Positions 31,556 through 44,530 of a DNA stretch of 64,000 nt are shown here, piece after piece. The translations under genes and the position numbers were made by a program. A model generated the notes under the pieces. The model was not told the origin of the DNA. It saw only the letters and a list, made by a program, of their open reading frames with translations, and did no database searches. How positions within the stretch are numbered: the first letter of the stretch is position 1; each line of letters opens with the position of its first letter. This DNA comes from Dipteris shenzhenensis (Eukaryota > Polypodiophyta > Polypodiopsida > Gleicheniales), in assembly GCA_047967505.1 (NCBI GenBank), contig CM106541.1; one strand, given 5' to 3'.

Positions 31556-33719
31556 CATTTCTTTTTGAGTTTGATAGGGGATGTGTGTGTGGTGTTTAGC
31601 AAAAAAGATAGAATAGATGATTCTTAACCATTTTAGTAATGTGACTGGCTAAGGGCTAACTATAGTTACACATAGGATAACAAAGGGAGTATAGATTTCC
31701 CCAATCACTGATTGCTCTCATTTAGCAAGATATTCTTTAAGGCAAGGAAAATCTATAGCCAAAGCTAGCGTATCAAAACCGTTACCCCAATTGGTGATTC
31801 ATCTTCTTATTGAACCCTTTTAGCAAGGTATCCTTGAAGGGGAGGCAAACCAAAACTAGAGCATTGATTGTTACTCCAATGAAGGGAACTTAAGATCAAA
31901 TTACAAGCACTTCCCAAAGATTAACAAACCACATCATTGTGTTCACGTGCAATAATGAGTGATACCAGAGAATTTTTCAAGGTAGATTCTACATAATATG
32001 TTTCTTGTATAAGCACATGGATTAGTCTCATTTCATTACATTGTTAAAAGGAAAAGGGAACCTTAACTAGACCCATAACTACAAACCAATTACCCCAAAC
32101 CCTAAACCTTAAGATTTCTCACTTGAATCCATCGCCTCAAACCCTCGACCATTGAATCTTTTACCTTGATCCTGTAACCCCAAACCTTAGATCTTGGAAT
32201 TCCTAATCTAAAACTAGAATTTGGGGTCAAACCCATAAATATGGACCTCAAACCCATAACCCTTGATCTTGGAATCCATCACCTAGACCCTAACCCAATC
32301 GAATTTGTAACCTAGACTCAACTGTAGAATTTGTCACCCCCAAACCCTATAATTGATCCACAAACCCATAATCACCCAAGGATTTTAACCTCAACAAATA
32401 AGCTGGCATATTAGACTTCTCCATTAGAGCATGATGAGATAAAAAGGTAATTACAAGAGCTTCTTGAGAGGGATTGTTATTGGAGAGTCTGTCCTTGTGT
32501 TCATGTTTGTTCTTGCTTTCTCCAACCCAAGAAAACACTTGAAGAACGTGTGTCTATAGAAAATATGTGGACAAGATCCTTATTAAGTGTAAGGTGCAAG
32601 CTTCTTCACAAAGGTGGACTTGAGATTGGGCTATTGATGGTAGATATGGATTAAGATAGACACCAGTGGAAAACAACATTCAAGATAAAGGATGGGTTGT
32701 ATGAATGGATGGTTATGCCTTTTGGTCACTCCAACCTTCTATAGATGATGAATTAGGTGTTACAGTAATTATGGGGAGGATTTCTTTCTTAAAGGGAGTA
32801 CCTCATGCATGTGGAATCAATAATGCAAACCTTGTGCATTTTAGTCCTATCACAATAACTAGCACATAAACAAGTGTGATTTTTAAATTTTTGGTACACG
32901 TTTTGGTGGCTAAAAAGAAGTCGTAATGGACTACTTGTCGGCTAGTTCGGGATGTAACGATAGAGCATTAGTGTGAGCGATTGGACCAGCAACATGGCTA
33001 GCCAAGTCCACCATCATGGTTGATTGTTGATCTAAACTAGCAACATCGTTGAACAAAACCAATGAGGTAGTTGAATAATTCCCTAAACCAATACCAAAAC
33101 TAGCCAAGTGAATGATCATGGAACCTATAGGTCTTTATACGTGCAACTATGTGACGTGGGAGTCCTATGAAGCTAAAAACTAATATGCTTTTTAGATTTA
33201 ATGCATTTTAAGCTTCCACATTGCCTATGGGTTGCTATTTAAAGAAAAAAATGAATGCGACTTATGAAAACCTACGGTTCAATTTATCTATGTGAAGTGA
33301 TAACAAACTAGCATGTTGCAAGTTTTTCTAGTTGTGTCATTTGTTAATAGATCAAGATAAGGGTAGTAGCTCCATAAGAGCTGGCTTGCGATCAAGTTTT
33401 TTTTAATTGTCTAGTTGTGATTAATGTAAAGGTGATATTATGATAGCTAGCATGGCTCTAAAAATAGCAATGCAATAATAATAGATTGATGAACTAAAGA
33501 AACAAATGAGCTCCAACATTCAAAAAATTCACGATATCTGCATGCTTGGTAGATGCAAAGGTAGAATGTGAATCCTATTCCCACAAATTGGATAATAGGA
33601 AAAATAGGTTGCAAAATTGGAAAACAAGAATCTCTTGATAAACAAGAGATGCATGCAACATATATCATCATATCCTAAAAGCCCAAGTAGAAGCCTCAAG
33701 GAGAAGTCAAAGGTAGAAA
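31555..33719. other. AT-rich intergenic sequence with CCCTAAACC-like words
   Basis: No gene recognised. From about 32080 to 32350 there are irregular words such as ACCCTAAACC, AACCCATAA and CAAACCCT that recall telomere-type repeats but are not in regular array. Open frames on the minus strand (32347-32538, 32931-33119) lack motifs. Confidence 0.4.
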
Positions 33720-33975
33720 TTGTAGAGGATGTCTCATTGGATGCTGATGTGTTGTTAGATTGGTTGCTCGTGTTGGAGAAATATTTCAATGCCCAAAATT
33801 CGGATAACATGGATAGAATATAGTTTGAAACATTGATAAATGGAAATGTTTTCCATGTGGTGGAAAGACACAATATAGGAGAGAAGATACTATGTTGGTA
33901 CCACACAACAAGTGGAACATACTCTCTAGATCCTCTAATGTCTGAGAGACTTTGTGGACATGATGACTCCCTTTA
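33720..33975 (+). pseudogene. Possible gypsy gag fragment
   Basis: The plus strand reads 'DADVLLDWLLVLEKYFNAQN' and, after a stop, 'FETLINGNVFHVVERHNIGE', resembling the start of the Retrotrans_gag capsid domain (W-L-X-X-L-E-X-Y-F). Short and without a zinc knuckle, so the call rests on one motif. Confidence 0.5.
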
Positions 33976-34719
33976 ACTCTGATTTGTAGCATAACTCTTG
34001 AGAAGATGGTTGCGAGAGTAAAAGGAATTTCTTAGCACCCCCTAAACAAGCACAAAGAGGCCTAAATGGTTGAAAAAATAAAAAATGGCAAAGAAATATA
34101 GTCACATTGACATGTTGATGGGCTTCATTGCATGTGAAATGATAAATAATGTTGGAGCTATGAATATCACCAAAGATCAATTTGTAATAACACATGTACT
34201 ATCTTCTTAAGTGTGGAGTGCATTATCAGAAAAAAATTACTTTTTAAAAAGAAACTAAAAGCTATGAAATGTGCCCTCAAAGGTGCATGCAATTGCAACA
34301 CAACACTCCTCTGGTTTTTAAGAAGCTCAAGTAGTACACTTTTTAATGAACAAATCTTTCCATGCAATTGCAACACAACACTGCATACTCCCTAAAAATA
34401 AGTTGTCTCCTTTGGTTTTAAAGAAGCTCAAGTAGTGCACTTTTTAATGAACAAATATTTCCATGCATATGTAGAACAAATTTTTGATGTTTTTGAATAA
34501 AGAGTAGTACTCTACACAGTCTAAGATACATGCTTTGCATGAAAAATGTGTGCAAAAGACTATTTACAATAGTTTGACAATCTTATTTAAGAGTGAATTA
34601 TTATAATGTTTTGGTCTTATGTAGATTAGTTTAGACACTAGGTTTGTCAAATTCCTTTGAGTGACACATAAGGGATGGTCGAGAAAGCTACCCATATGCC
34701 CTAAATGTCACAAAGTGCA
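33976..34719. other. Non-coding AT-rich stretch with a 101 bp tandem duplication
   Basis: Between about 34285 and 34480, the block AAGAAGCTCAAGTAG...TTTTTAATGAACAAAT is present twice with a period of about 101 bp, and GCAATTGCAACACAACACT also occurs twice. Nothing else seen. Confidence 0.6.
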
Positions 34720-35985
34720 TCATGAATTCATAAAGTAGATGCAAAGAAGTTACAAATAGAAGCAGTATAAAGTATTAGCCATTCTACAAAAGTAGTCATA
34801 TAACGAAAACAAAGCAATGCCAAAACACATACAAAGAAGTACCAAAGTAGTGACAAAGTAGACACAAATCACATGCAAAGCAATCATGAAGCACATATAA
34901 TGCAGTGACAAAGCACTACAAAAACACATACAAAGTAGTCATGCAATGACAATGCACTGATAGAGCACTACCAAAACACATACAAATCACTACCAAAGCA
35001 TTGAAAAATCAGGCACAATTCACAATCAAAGAACTTGTAAAGCACATTCAAAGCAACCACAAATAGAAGCAATATAAAGTAGTCAAAGCAACCATTGTAT
35101 AAAAGTAGCCATGCAACAACAAAGTAGTGCCAAAACACATATAAAGTAGTGCCAAAACACATATAAAGTAGTTCCAGAACACATATAAAGGACAAAGTAG
35201 TGCCAAAACACATATAAAGAAATGGCAACAACAAAGTAGTGCCAAAACACATATAAAGAAATGCCACAGTGATGACAAAGTAGACACAAAGTACATATAA
35301 AGAAGTGCCAAAGCAATGACAAAGTAGACACAAAGCACATATAAAGTAGTGACAATGTAGTGGCATATGATAGTAGAAAGAAAACAATGGCATGCACTCT
35401 TGTCATCCACACCCGAGGGGCTCCAACGACACCTGGATGCATTGCAAGCTTTTTGTTGAGCATAAAGTAGTCATGCATATGACAAAGCATTACCAAAAAA
35501 CATACAAAGCATTACTAAATCATTGACAAAGCATTACCAAAAAACATACAAAGCATTACTAAAGCATTGACAAAGCACATACAAAGCACTTACAAAGCAC
35601 GTGCAAAATAGTGAAAAAGAAGTCATAATGCAGGAAAAGGAGGTAGAAAGTAATGCCAAAGAGTAAAATCAGCCATTGAGCATAAAGTAGTCATGTAGAG
35701 ACAAAGCGACGCTGTAACACATCTCAGATGCCCAGTATGTATAAACCCTATCGATCACGTGCATTCAAGGCCTATTTGTAAAACCCATTATTTTATATAA
35801 TACCCTTCTATATGTTAAAAATGTGTAAAAAATGGATAACAAAAATTCTTTTTGTTGAGCCCATGTGCTATGCTTACATACTTCCCAAAGCGCATGATGC
35901 AAAGTAGTCACAAAGAATATAAAAAGCAGTCAAAGCACATGCAAAAGAGAAACAAAGCACATGCAAAGCAAACGCAAGTATTTCA
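34720..35985. repeat. Degenerate tandem repeat array (CAAAG(T/C)A and CACATA(T/C)AAAG units)
   Basis: About 1.2 kb built from short words such as ACAAAGTAGTGCCAAAACAC and ATATAAAGTAGT. The units are of variable length and most regular between 35100 and 35360, with a period near 27-30 bp. Because the repeat lacks stops on the minus strand, two to three frames are open together (34968-35496) and encode Tyr/Cys/Leu repeats; these are not taken as genes. Confidence 0.85.
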
Positions 35986-38900
35986 TCTAGCTTATAGGGT
36001 GAGGGACGAGCAATCTGTAGTCTAGATTAGGGAAACTAAATAACTTGGCTATCGTGCTTGAAGTTTTCCATGCACAAGAAGATCTATTAGCTCATGTAAC
36101 TTGTGGTGTGAGAACACGGTAATTTGTAATAAGATAAATGATCCAATTATTGTGCTTGAAGTTTATAGTATGAAAGTAGGGAAATTTGTAGTCTAGATTT
36201 AAGAAGATAAATGATCCATGCATAGGAAGCCTTTTCTTCCACCTTTCAAGGTATTCCATGACCCTAACTTGCACTGATCCTTTCTTCTTCTTTGTTAGCA
36301 TTAACTCCTTCAGAGGGAGTGATTTAGTGGACAAATGATCTTCCTTTCAAAAAACTTCACGTGTATTGTCTTTCAAGTTTTCTTGAGAGATCTAGGTTTT
36401 TTAGGTTGAAGGTCAATGTCCAAATTAGACTTGTGCTAATAAAACCATGAATCCCCTCCTTTTGCTATTTTTAAAAAATGACTCTAGCCTACCACTCTTT
36501 ACATCCCTTGCCTTTATAGCTCTCTCATGGCTCATCAATGCTACCATCTTTGTGCTCTTTGTCATGACTCATAATGCCATCCTTGTACTCTTCGTCATCC
36601 TAGTATTCTTTGTCATCCTTATGTTCTTCTTCAGGAGGTTGACCCTTACATAGATTTCTAGAGTTATAGGAAGCCATGTCATCATTAGCCTCCCTTTGAT
36701 TGGTAAAATTTGAAAGCCTTCAAATGCCTTTAAGTGTCATAATTCAAACAAATTTTCTTGTCTCCTCATCAATTTTACAAATCCCTATACATCAATCCTT
36801 TGAAGCAACTCATTTAAAGTTAGATAATAAACATTAGAGATTACAAAGAAGGACAAAAATCTCGAGTGACAAAGTAGAAGCGTGCTGTCTTGCATGGGCA
36901 TAATAAAAAACTAGAATGAAGGCCTAATAAAAAAGGCCTTGATTGGAAATGGATTGGTGAAACTTGATGAAGAATTGTGGGCTCCATATAGGCAACAAAT
37001 AGTGAACCTAGCCTTCCATTTGGACAAGCTAAAGGTGCATTTGTGGTTGATGGCTTTGTGAACAATACATATTTTCTTCTATGGAATGGTTTATTAGAAG
37101 AATGACTCATTTGAGGTGCTGCAATTTATGATTATAGAACCACCAATCGATGCAAAAACACACCATTTCTTCTCCCAACCATTCATAGCCTAAACCTTTG
37201 GCGATTGTAACCATGAATGAAGTAGCTACCTCTAGTGTCATCCCCCCTCCTCTCGTCCCACTTTATTTGGTGCTGAAGCAGACATGGTTTTTGTAGGATT
37301 GCCTCCATCTTTTGAGTAGCTCTTTACTGAGTTTTAGCATCCTCCTATGTAAGAACAACAATATGTCCTAGTGCAATGTCATGTCTCCTTGCTCATGTCT
37401 TTATTTTACACATAGGATATAACTTCTTTTTTGGAAGATATAAGTATTGATGTTCAAAAGATTGACTTTATTTTAGTAGATTATATGTTAAGGTAATATC
37501 CTTGGGGGTAAAAGTTGTGCTACAATTGGGTGAATGTGCAAATTACCTCAACACAAATTGTCTTTTATGGATAGCAATAATTGATTACAATCCTTGTCAC
37601 AGGAGGCAGATGGATCAATTGTTGATCAAGTGGGAGGGTTTTTGCAATCCTTTGCTCATCATACCTCATCATCTCTTCCTGACTTTAAATTCTTGACTCA
37701 TTTTTTGTGTCCCCCTGGGCCTCCGATATTTTTCTCACCTCTATGTCCTACAATTTTGTTTGGGATTCCAACCCTTTCCCCTTCACTCTCAAGCTCTGCA
37801 CCTTTTTTTGGAGATCGTAGTTTCAAGAATTGAGAACTGACAATCGATTTGATACAATATGATGGAGGCAGCTAACAATCGTCCATCTTGGTGTTCCTAC
37901 AGCATGCGGATTCTTTGAGTTGGTCAAAAATATCTTCATTCATTCTATTTTTTTCCCATACATAAGTGAAAGTTACTTAAGTGCATCTACTATAAAGTTG
38001 ACCTGGGGACTGTGTTTGCCTTTGTTGGGTAGGTGGGTAGCTACTATTGAATGAGAAGCATCAGAGCACAAGAAAATTGATGTGCATGGGGAGTTCACCA
38101 ATCCAAGGACATATGTCATTTCACACATGGACTTTGGTAGCAACAACATAGATGGCAAGCGGGTCACTGTGATACAACACGAGTAACAATTTCTTATTTG
38201 AAGTCATTCCCAACTCTCCTCCCAAAATTCCTTAGGCTATTGAATCTCAACTCTTATCTCTCTCATGTTCTTTTCATTCAAAATTCAAAATTCAATCTCC
38301 AAACCCTAAACTGGATAGCCATGCCTTAGTGCCAATGTCTCACACATTAAAGTCCTAGACTTTATGCTATTGCATATGCAACCTTTTTTTGCCTCAGTAT
38401 TGCTATATGCAAGTTGCTTCTCTCAGTCTCTCTACCTTGCCATTTGGAGGTATCTTAGGGATTTTGATTTGAGGCCATAAGTATGCGAAATTGAACCTTT
38501 CATCAAAAAGTCTTTCAAAAACCTTTGGGTCTCTCTTTTTCATGTTCTTTTTGAGTAAAATAACTCATGAGATGCAACCCAAGAGCTATGGAGGTGAGTC
38601 CTGTGGATGACATTGTGAAGTGTAAGCTCTTAAAAAATGGTTAAAAGGAGGTGATCTCTTCTTTGATGGCACCTCAAAAGGGACTCCCCACAGACTTTAA
38701 GAGGTTGGTGGTTTGCCCTTAACAGTAACGATCTTATGCATCCACTAATTTCACTCAAGACTTCTTCAAGATAGCAATATATAGAACATTATCAAACACG
38801 ATGCCCAAGCAAGGTCCCATTCCCTCAAATTAAAATTCTTTGAGAAAGAAAGCATGCAACCTCCTTGCCCACACACCGTGTGGTTATAAGAATTATGTTA

Positions 38901-39114
38901 CATAATATTGTAGAAATATGCTTAGCTGCTTCTTCTTACAATGTGTGTGAAACTTTGTTCTCTTGCCTTCCTCGTATATCATTTACTTTTTTGTCTTGAG
39001 GTGCTTTCAATAAGCATAGCATATGATATTGTTTTCTAACATACCTACTATCATCTCTTACTCTCCAACTAGTTACTGTCTACCTTTTTAATGCTTCATT
39101 GCCAACTATTTTCC
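35986..39114. other. AT-rich intergenic sequence
   Basis: No recognised gene. Short open frames (36447-36653 plus, 36841-37110 minus, 37594-37833 plus, 37973-38167 minus) have no motifs. 36430-36660 is CT-rich with repeated CTCTTTGTCAT words. Confidence 0.4.
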
Positions 39115-39210
39115 ATATATATATATATATATATATACATATATGTATGTATGTATGCATGCATGTATGTTGTATGTATGTACACACACACACACACACA
39201 CACACACATA
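39115..39210. repeat. Compound (AT)n, (GTAT)n and (CA)n microsatellite
   Basis: A run of AT, then TATG/CATG words, then about 14 CA units. Open frames through it are compositional. Confidence 0.95.
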
Positions 39211-39559
39211 TGTTCAAGATGATAATGTTGTGCTAAAATGGCTTTAATTGGTCTGAACGCTCGAATATTCTCCAAGCCTTTCACACAAATATTAATAGTT
39301 GCCTTAGGTAGCTAAATCTATCTAGCTTGTTTGCCCTTAGCCTGTTGCCCTTAGCCTAATGCATTCTACTCTATTTATTCAACTATTTCTTGTTTTATTG
39401 AGGCGATTTGGTTCGATTTCAAGCCTATCTATCCATTTCCCAAATTGTTCAAAATTTTTTTCGGGGTTATCAACCTTCTTTATGTGGATCATTTGTATTG
39501 ACTCTCTATATACTCTTGGTATACTTGTGCTAGCATCCTTGTGATTATCTCTTAGGATG

Positions 39560-39880
39560 GGTGCATAGTGAGATATGAAAGAGGAGGCCTATATGGACCA
39601 ACCACGTGGGTTTGAGGTTAAAGACACGGAGAAAAAAGTCTACAAAGTACAAAAAGCTTTGTATGGTTTAAATCAAGCAACTTTTGCTTGGTATTCAAAA
39701 ATTGATGAAGTTTGCCTGAAAAGGGCTTCAATAAGATTTCATAAATTTATAATCCGTATACAAAGCATGATAATAAAGGCAATACGTTGATGACATTTTC
39801 ATCACTGGCATTAAGAACTAAACACACACACCAATGAAGACTTGAGGCAGGCCTTTGACATGAAAGACCTTGACTTTATG
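39560..39880 (+). pseudogene. Copia reverse transcriptase fragment
   Basis: 'MKEEAYMDQPRGFEVKDTEK' and 'YKVQKALYGLNQATFAWYSK' match the copia RT palm. Downstream, one frame over, 'YVDDIFITG' gives the active site near 39785-39812, and 'RQAFDMKDLD'-like sequence follows. It is missing its 5' and 3' neighbours. Confidence 0.85.
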
Positions 39881-41122
39881 CTTTTTTTTTGGAATTTTTT
39901 GCGTTGAACCCTAAGATCCAACTAATATTGAAGTGGACTCCAACATCTCCAACCAAAGGACGAAGGGAGATTCCAAGCAAACAAAGTAGTTGGATGACGC
40001 TCTCACTTAACAAAATCTTGGAAGGAGTCTCCAAAGGAATGTGTGAAGCCTCATGAGCACCATGAAAATCACCTCTGCAAATGGTCTTTTGAGTGCCATT
40101 AAAGTGAATTAGTGGTAGTTAAGGAAGAGAATGGTGGCCACAAGCATCAATGCAACTGGCTCATGGCGACCGATTGTTAAACACAAAGTAAAGAATTGTG
40201 AATGGGCGATGTTATGTCTAACATAGGACCAAATTGTTGTAAAACCAATGGCTAGTATTGCTACCTTTGTTAGGCAAATGTTAGATCCACACCATGTATG
40301 TAGGTCCTTGAATCTTATTAGCTAGGGTCCGTCAATTTGGAAGAACATGGGTATGTGTCGAATGTAGCGAAGTGCTGATGTATCTAGCTGGTTGGCCATA
40401 TAATGAAAAAATCACTTTCTAATATTTCCTTGTATTTGTTCATATTTGAATCTCTCTTTCTTGTTCAACTTCTTGTTTCATTGTATACCATGCTTTGCAT
40501 TCATTGCACTTTATCCACAATCGCTTGACAAAGGTCAACACTCACTAGTTATCTAGAAATGACAATTGCCCCACCACCCAAATACTTGAAGGGGGCCATG
40601 AGATGATAGAACAAAGCAATGAATGCATTTGTGCATTTGACATTAATATTGTTTTTCTTTTTTCTTTTAATACAATGTGCCAACTTTGTACCTTATACAT
40701 TACGAAATTTTTGGACTAAAAAGGGGGTCTTTAGGGAATTACTAGAATATTAGAGGAGGGGATAAGGGAATATGGAATCCTTCAATGAGATTATGCCATG
40801 TGGACTTCTTAGTAATAGAGGCTCCCCAAATCTAAGGGAATTTCACCTTTTTTCCATACTTACAAAAACATCATTGGTGCGTCACAATGAAAATTACCTT
40901 TGGCCAACCTGCTTGACCATGTAAGACTCCTTGTTTTCCTCCCATCCAAACTATCCCCTAACTAGAACTATGCTCATGTTTCCCTTTAGTTCAACCATTT
41001 GGTCCATAACTTTGACTTCCAAACCAACTCTCTCACTGCTCTCTCTCTTCCAAAATGTTTCACCTCTTTCAACCATTTGGCCTAGGACTTTGACTTCCAA
41101 ACCAACTCTCTCACCCCAACTC
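39881..41122. other. Intergenic sequence without recognised gene
   Basis: AT-rich, with scattered short frames. 40940-41120 is CT-rich and repeats ACTTTGACTTCCAAACCAACTCTCTCAC twice (about 41010 and 41090), a short direct duplication of about 80 bp period. Confidence 0.45.
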
Positions 41123-41275
41123 CTAGAGATGTCTGATGAGTCGAGCTCTCAGCATGGTGTCAAAAGCTTTGCAAAAAATCACAGAGGAACAATAAACCCT
41201 CTGTCTCCATGCCCTAGCCTCCTGAAAGACATCTCTAAGTGTGAGTGTGTGATCCATGGTCCCGCGATAATGATA
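41123..41275 (-). pseudogene. LINE RT fragment, same family as the nested LINE
   Basis: The minus strand reads 'TMDHTLTLRDVFQEARAWRQ' then 'RVYCSSVIFCKAFDTMLRAR', closely matching the 13480-13625 segment of the nested LINE ('MDHILTLRCIIEEARSRKQR'). The first catalytic Asp, expected before the Phe in V-D-F, is lost here (VIF). Confidence 0.75.
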
Positions 41276-41429
41276 ATGGTGTCTCAAATTATGTCCGAGT
41301 AGGTGGAGGCACCTTTCACTAGTGAGGAGCTTTTGGAGGCCCTCAAGGCCCCTCGCCTTAGAAGTGGCTAGATGGTTTGACGCCGACATTCTTTAGGTGC
41401 TTCTAGGAGCACATTCACACACCCTTCCA

Positions 41430-42640
41430 CTTGGCTTTTCAAGAGATTTTTTACTCTAGCTCTCTTCCATAGTCCTGAACCAAGGATGGATTTGTCTGAT
41501 CCCAGATGGGGGGGATAGGTCGAACATTTGCCAGTCAATACTGATCACTATACTGAACACCACACAAGATTGTAGGAAAGATCCCAAGCTTGCAGCTGCA
41601 CTTGAATATCATCCATGACACAAAGATAGATTTTATTCAAGAAGGCAACATCCTAAACAATATCTTCACCTTTTGGGTAGTCAATTGGTCCTAGGAGGAG
41701 TCTTTACCTATTGCAATCCTTCTTCTAGGTTTCGAGAGGGTTTATGATAGAGTGGATTTCTCTTTTTGTAGTGCACTAGATGGATGGATTCAATGGGTTT
41801 CATCCATGTATGTGGGGAGTGCTAGTTAAGTGGTCATTGGCAATCACATCGGGGAGGCCTTTGCTCTTTCTCACACAAATTTGTCATGGTTTCCCCCTCT
41901 CTCCCTTCCTCTTCCCTTTGTTGCGTAGAATTTGGGTTACATTTTCCAATCCTAGGCAGCATGCCTCATGAAGATGCGGCCCTCACTACATCAAAAGGAG
42001 GACCTACTAGACTCAGTGTTTACAGTTGACACGACACTCTTTAAGGAGGGCAAGATGCAAAGCCTAGAGGGGATCAAGATAGAATAGACCAAATAAGTTG
42101 GCTTCCTCACAATGACGACCAAGGAGATTCAAGAGATCTAGGATCGGGGGCTACACTTGGCTTCTAGTGGATTTCATAGGGGCACATAGTGAGGTACTTA
42201 GGCTGTCAAACAGAGCAATAGATCGCCCAGTGTGTAGGAGAGTGTGAGGTGCAAGATGTTGTACCAGAGCTTTGCCAAAAACTCTCTAGTAGGCACGACC
42301 CCTTGTGGCCAATGAGATTCTCCTGGATATGACATGGTATGTAGCCTCTTGTTGGTGCTTTCATAGAGGCTTTATGGGTTAGCTCAAGCATCTAATGCAC
42401 ATTTTCTTATCTATGGGCAGGTTTGGATGGTACGAGGAATACTAGGGCAAGGGTTTCTTGGTAAATCGTGATCTTGCCATAGGAACTAGGAGGAGTTGGC
42501 ATTATTGATCCTAAGATGCAGAGTAGAGCACTTTTGGGAAAGCTAGTGGTACACAGTCTCACCTATGCTCCAAGACTTGGATCTCTTGCTTCAACAAGGG
42601 CTTGTTAAGAACACCACTCGTATAGGAGGTCAGTGGCAAT
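41430..42640 (+). pseudogene. LINE RT and C-terminal remnant, plus strand
   Basis: Frame-shifted plus-strand pieces: 'LEYHP...' near 41600, 'LLLGFERVYDRVDFSFCSAL' near 41725-41785 (RT box with catalytic Asp in the family), 'VFTVDTTLFKEG' near 42020 (in place of YADDTALF), and 'GGVGIIDPKMQSRALLGKLV' near 42490-42550 (ORF2 C-terminal region). It is a different LINE family from the nested one and in opposite orientation to the 41.1 kb fragment. Confidence 0.68.
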
Positions 42641-42669
42641 AGTCCCACAAGTGGAATCAGGAAAGGTGG

Positions 42670-42885
42670 AAAGCTTGGGTGAACCAGAATATCAAGTTCA
42701 AGCTTTTCAAGGTGGGCGATTTGGTATTGGTGTATAACTCCAAATCGGGAAGATTTCTAGGCAAGCTAAAATTGAGATATCAGGGGCCATATCAGATTGT
42801 GGAGGGCTTGAAACAGGGAACATTTCGGATTGTGGACAGATTTTATATGAAGCCATTTATAGGTGTACATGAACCAACAGTCTAG
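42670..42885 (+). pseudogene. Gypsy integrase C-terminal fragment
   Basis: 'FKVGDLVLVYNSKSGRFLGK' then 'LKLRYQGPYQIVEGLKQGTF' is the SH3-like GPY/F region at the end of gypsy integrases. It is adjacent to LINE debris and lacks its core. Confidence 0.72.
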
Positions 42886-43180
42886 TCAGAGGATCCATCC
42901 AGAGTCAAAAGTAGTGGTTGAGGCAATATCCAGATATAATATGGGGGTGGCGGTGGCCTGTATTCAGTGGACTAATAGTTTGCACTGCGGGTCACATCAA
43001 AGAGGTGGTTTAAACTTTACACGATTGATTCTTGTATTCATTTCAGTATCATCTCAGTCCTAGAACTCCATTGGAAAGTGTGCATAGTCGACTCTATCAA
43101 TTCAAATCCCAGTATGCCCTCAGGCCTCTTATGAACCAGCAGACCGTTGTTAACAGTGGACACCACAAGCACCACCTTGC
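42886..43180. other. Spacer after gypsy integrase tail
   Basis: Probably further retroelement sequence. Short frames without motifs. Confidence 0.35.
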
Positions 43181-43965
43181 ACGCTCAACCTGATTCAGAT
43201 TCACAAACATAGTCGGATAGCATGGGCAAGAGAAAGGTGTCGTTTGAATCGTCTAGGGCACTGCACTCCAAAGCAAAAAGAGCTGGAGGAGTTGGAAGAG
43301 CAAGTGTTGGAGTCTGATTTGAAGTGTGCAAAGAGAGTGAGTCAGTATGTGTAACTGAATCGTCACCATTTGTTGATTTCAAATTTTATTTAGATGATGA
43401 TGTATAGGAGAATCTAGTTTGGCTTCAAAAAATTGAGTTGGAAGGGTACCATGGTTGTCACTGGTGCAAGTGGCAAATCAAAATGCGAGCAGACGAACAG
43501 CTTGCTAGACTGCAGGATTCAGGAGGGTTCTTTAGCACCCAGCATCAAGTTGACAGGGAAGTGGTTTCCAAAGTCTTTCACTTGCCACTGCACCGTAATG
43601 CACCCACAAAAGTAGAGGTCAAATGCTCACAGGGTGGCAAAGTTTGGAATGCCTCAGACTACCCATTTCTACTACATGATTAACAATTGTAGAAGTTCAA
43701 TGAGACAGAAAGATACTATGGTGTTGAGGAAAATTACAACAAGCACTACTTTGTTCAAATGCTTTCTAGAAAGGAAATGACTTATAGCTGCCCTAAATTC
43801 TAGATGGAACTTGCAAAGGGGACAATGTTGATAGAAGAACGCGTTTGTGGGCATTTGGAAACTGTGTTGAGTGGAAAAGGCTGGGTTTATGTTCAAGAAA
43901 GTCTTGCACAATTGGTTCCTAGTAGGAGGCAAAATCAAAAGGATTAATGTGTCCTTTATTTCCAT
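43181..43965 (+). pseudogene. Unrecognised coding remnant
   Basis: The plus strand gives a nearly continuous translation interrupted by four stops: 'GKRKVSFESSRALHSKAKRA' at about 43223, 'LEGYHGCHWCKWQIKMRADE' at about 43436, then 'REVVSKVFHLPLHRNAPTKV', and later 'ERVCGHLETVLSGKGWVYVQ'. Codon-like continuity over about 700 bp in one frame suggests a decayed gene or a retroelement ORF. I do not recognise the family. Confidence 0.4.
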
Positions 43966-44530
43966 TACATAAGAGAGTGGTGGAGGGAGTGCATCACTTG
44001 TCTTATAATTGTTTAGTAGTAAGAATCATTTGGAGATGGGTTGACGAAGTGGTTTGAACAATAAGTCTTATGGTAGTTTTCCCTTGTTTCAAAGCTAGAT
44101 AGGCATTTTTACAAGGGAGGTTGTAGGAGTTACACTTACAGTTTGATAGTTGCCAAATTTAAGAGTAGTAGGTTTATTGGCTACTTGGGGAGTATGGGAA
44201 AGATTGATGTTCATCTTGGCAAGACCAATATTCAATGTTAAGGAACTCCAAGCAATTGTGAATCTATTTTCATCCATATGAGTTAATGTCCATGGGCCAT
44301 AGAGAGTTTGGGTAGTAATAACTCTTCAATGTCACATAAGTGACAACCAATAGGCCCAAAAATGTAGTGCATTATAGTTGGCAATTATTGTAAATTTCAG
44401 ATTTTGCGAAGTCACACCTTTTTGCAAGATTATGCCTAACCACGACCATCATCCTACAAGAATATTCATTAAGAAAAAGTTATTCACAATTAATGCAATA
44501 GAATCATTTCAAAACTGGAAACCATCTTTC
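43966..44530. other. AT-rich sequence downstream of the polyketide synthase region
   Basis: Nothing recognised. Confidence 0.4.

Noticed and set aside
31334-31558. ORF encoding Thr-His repeats
   Set aside because: Translation of the (GT)n microsatellite.
32080-32350. Interstitial telomere-like repeats (CCCTAAACC words)
   Set aside because: Words are irregular and mixed with other sequence; no array of the TTTAGGG type is present.
34720-35985. Possible CRISPR-like or satellite array
   Set aside because: Units vary in length and sequence without constant repeats and unique spacers; this is a degenerate tandem repeat in a eukaryotic genome.
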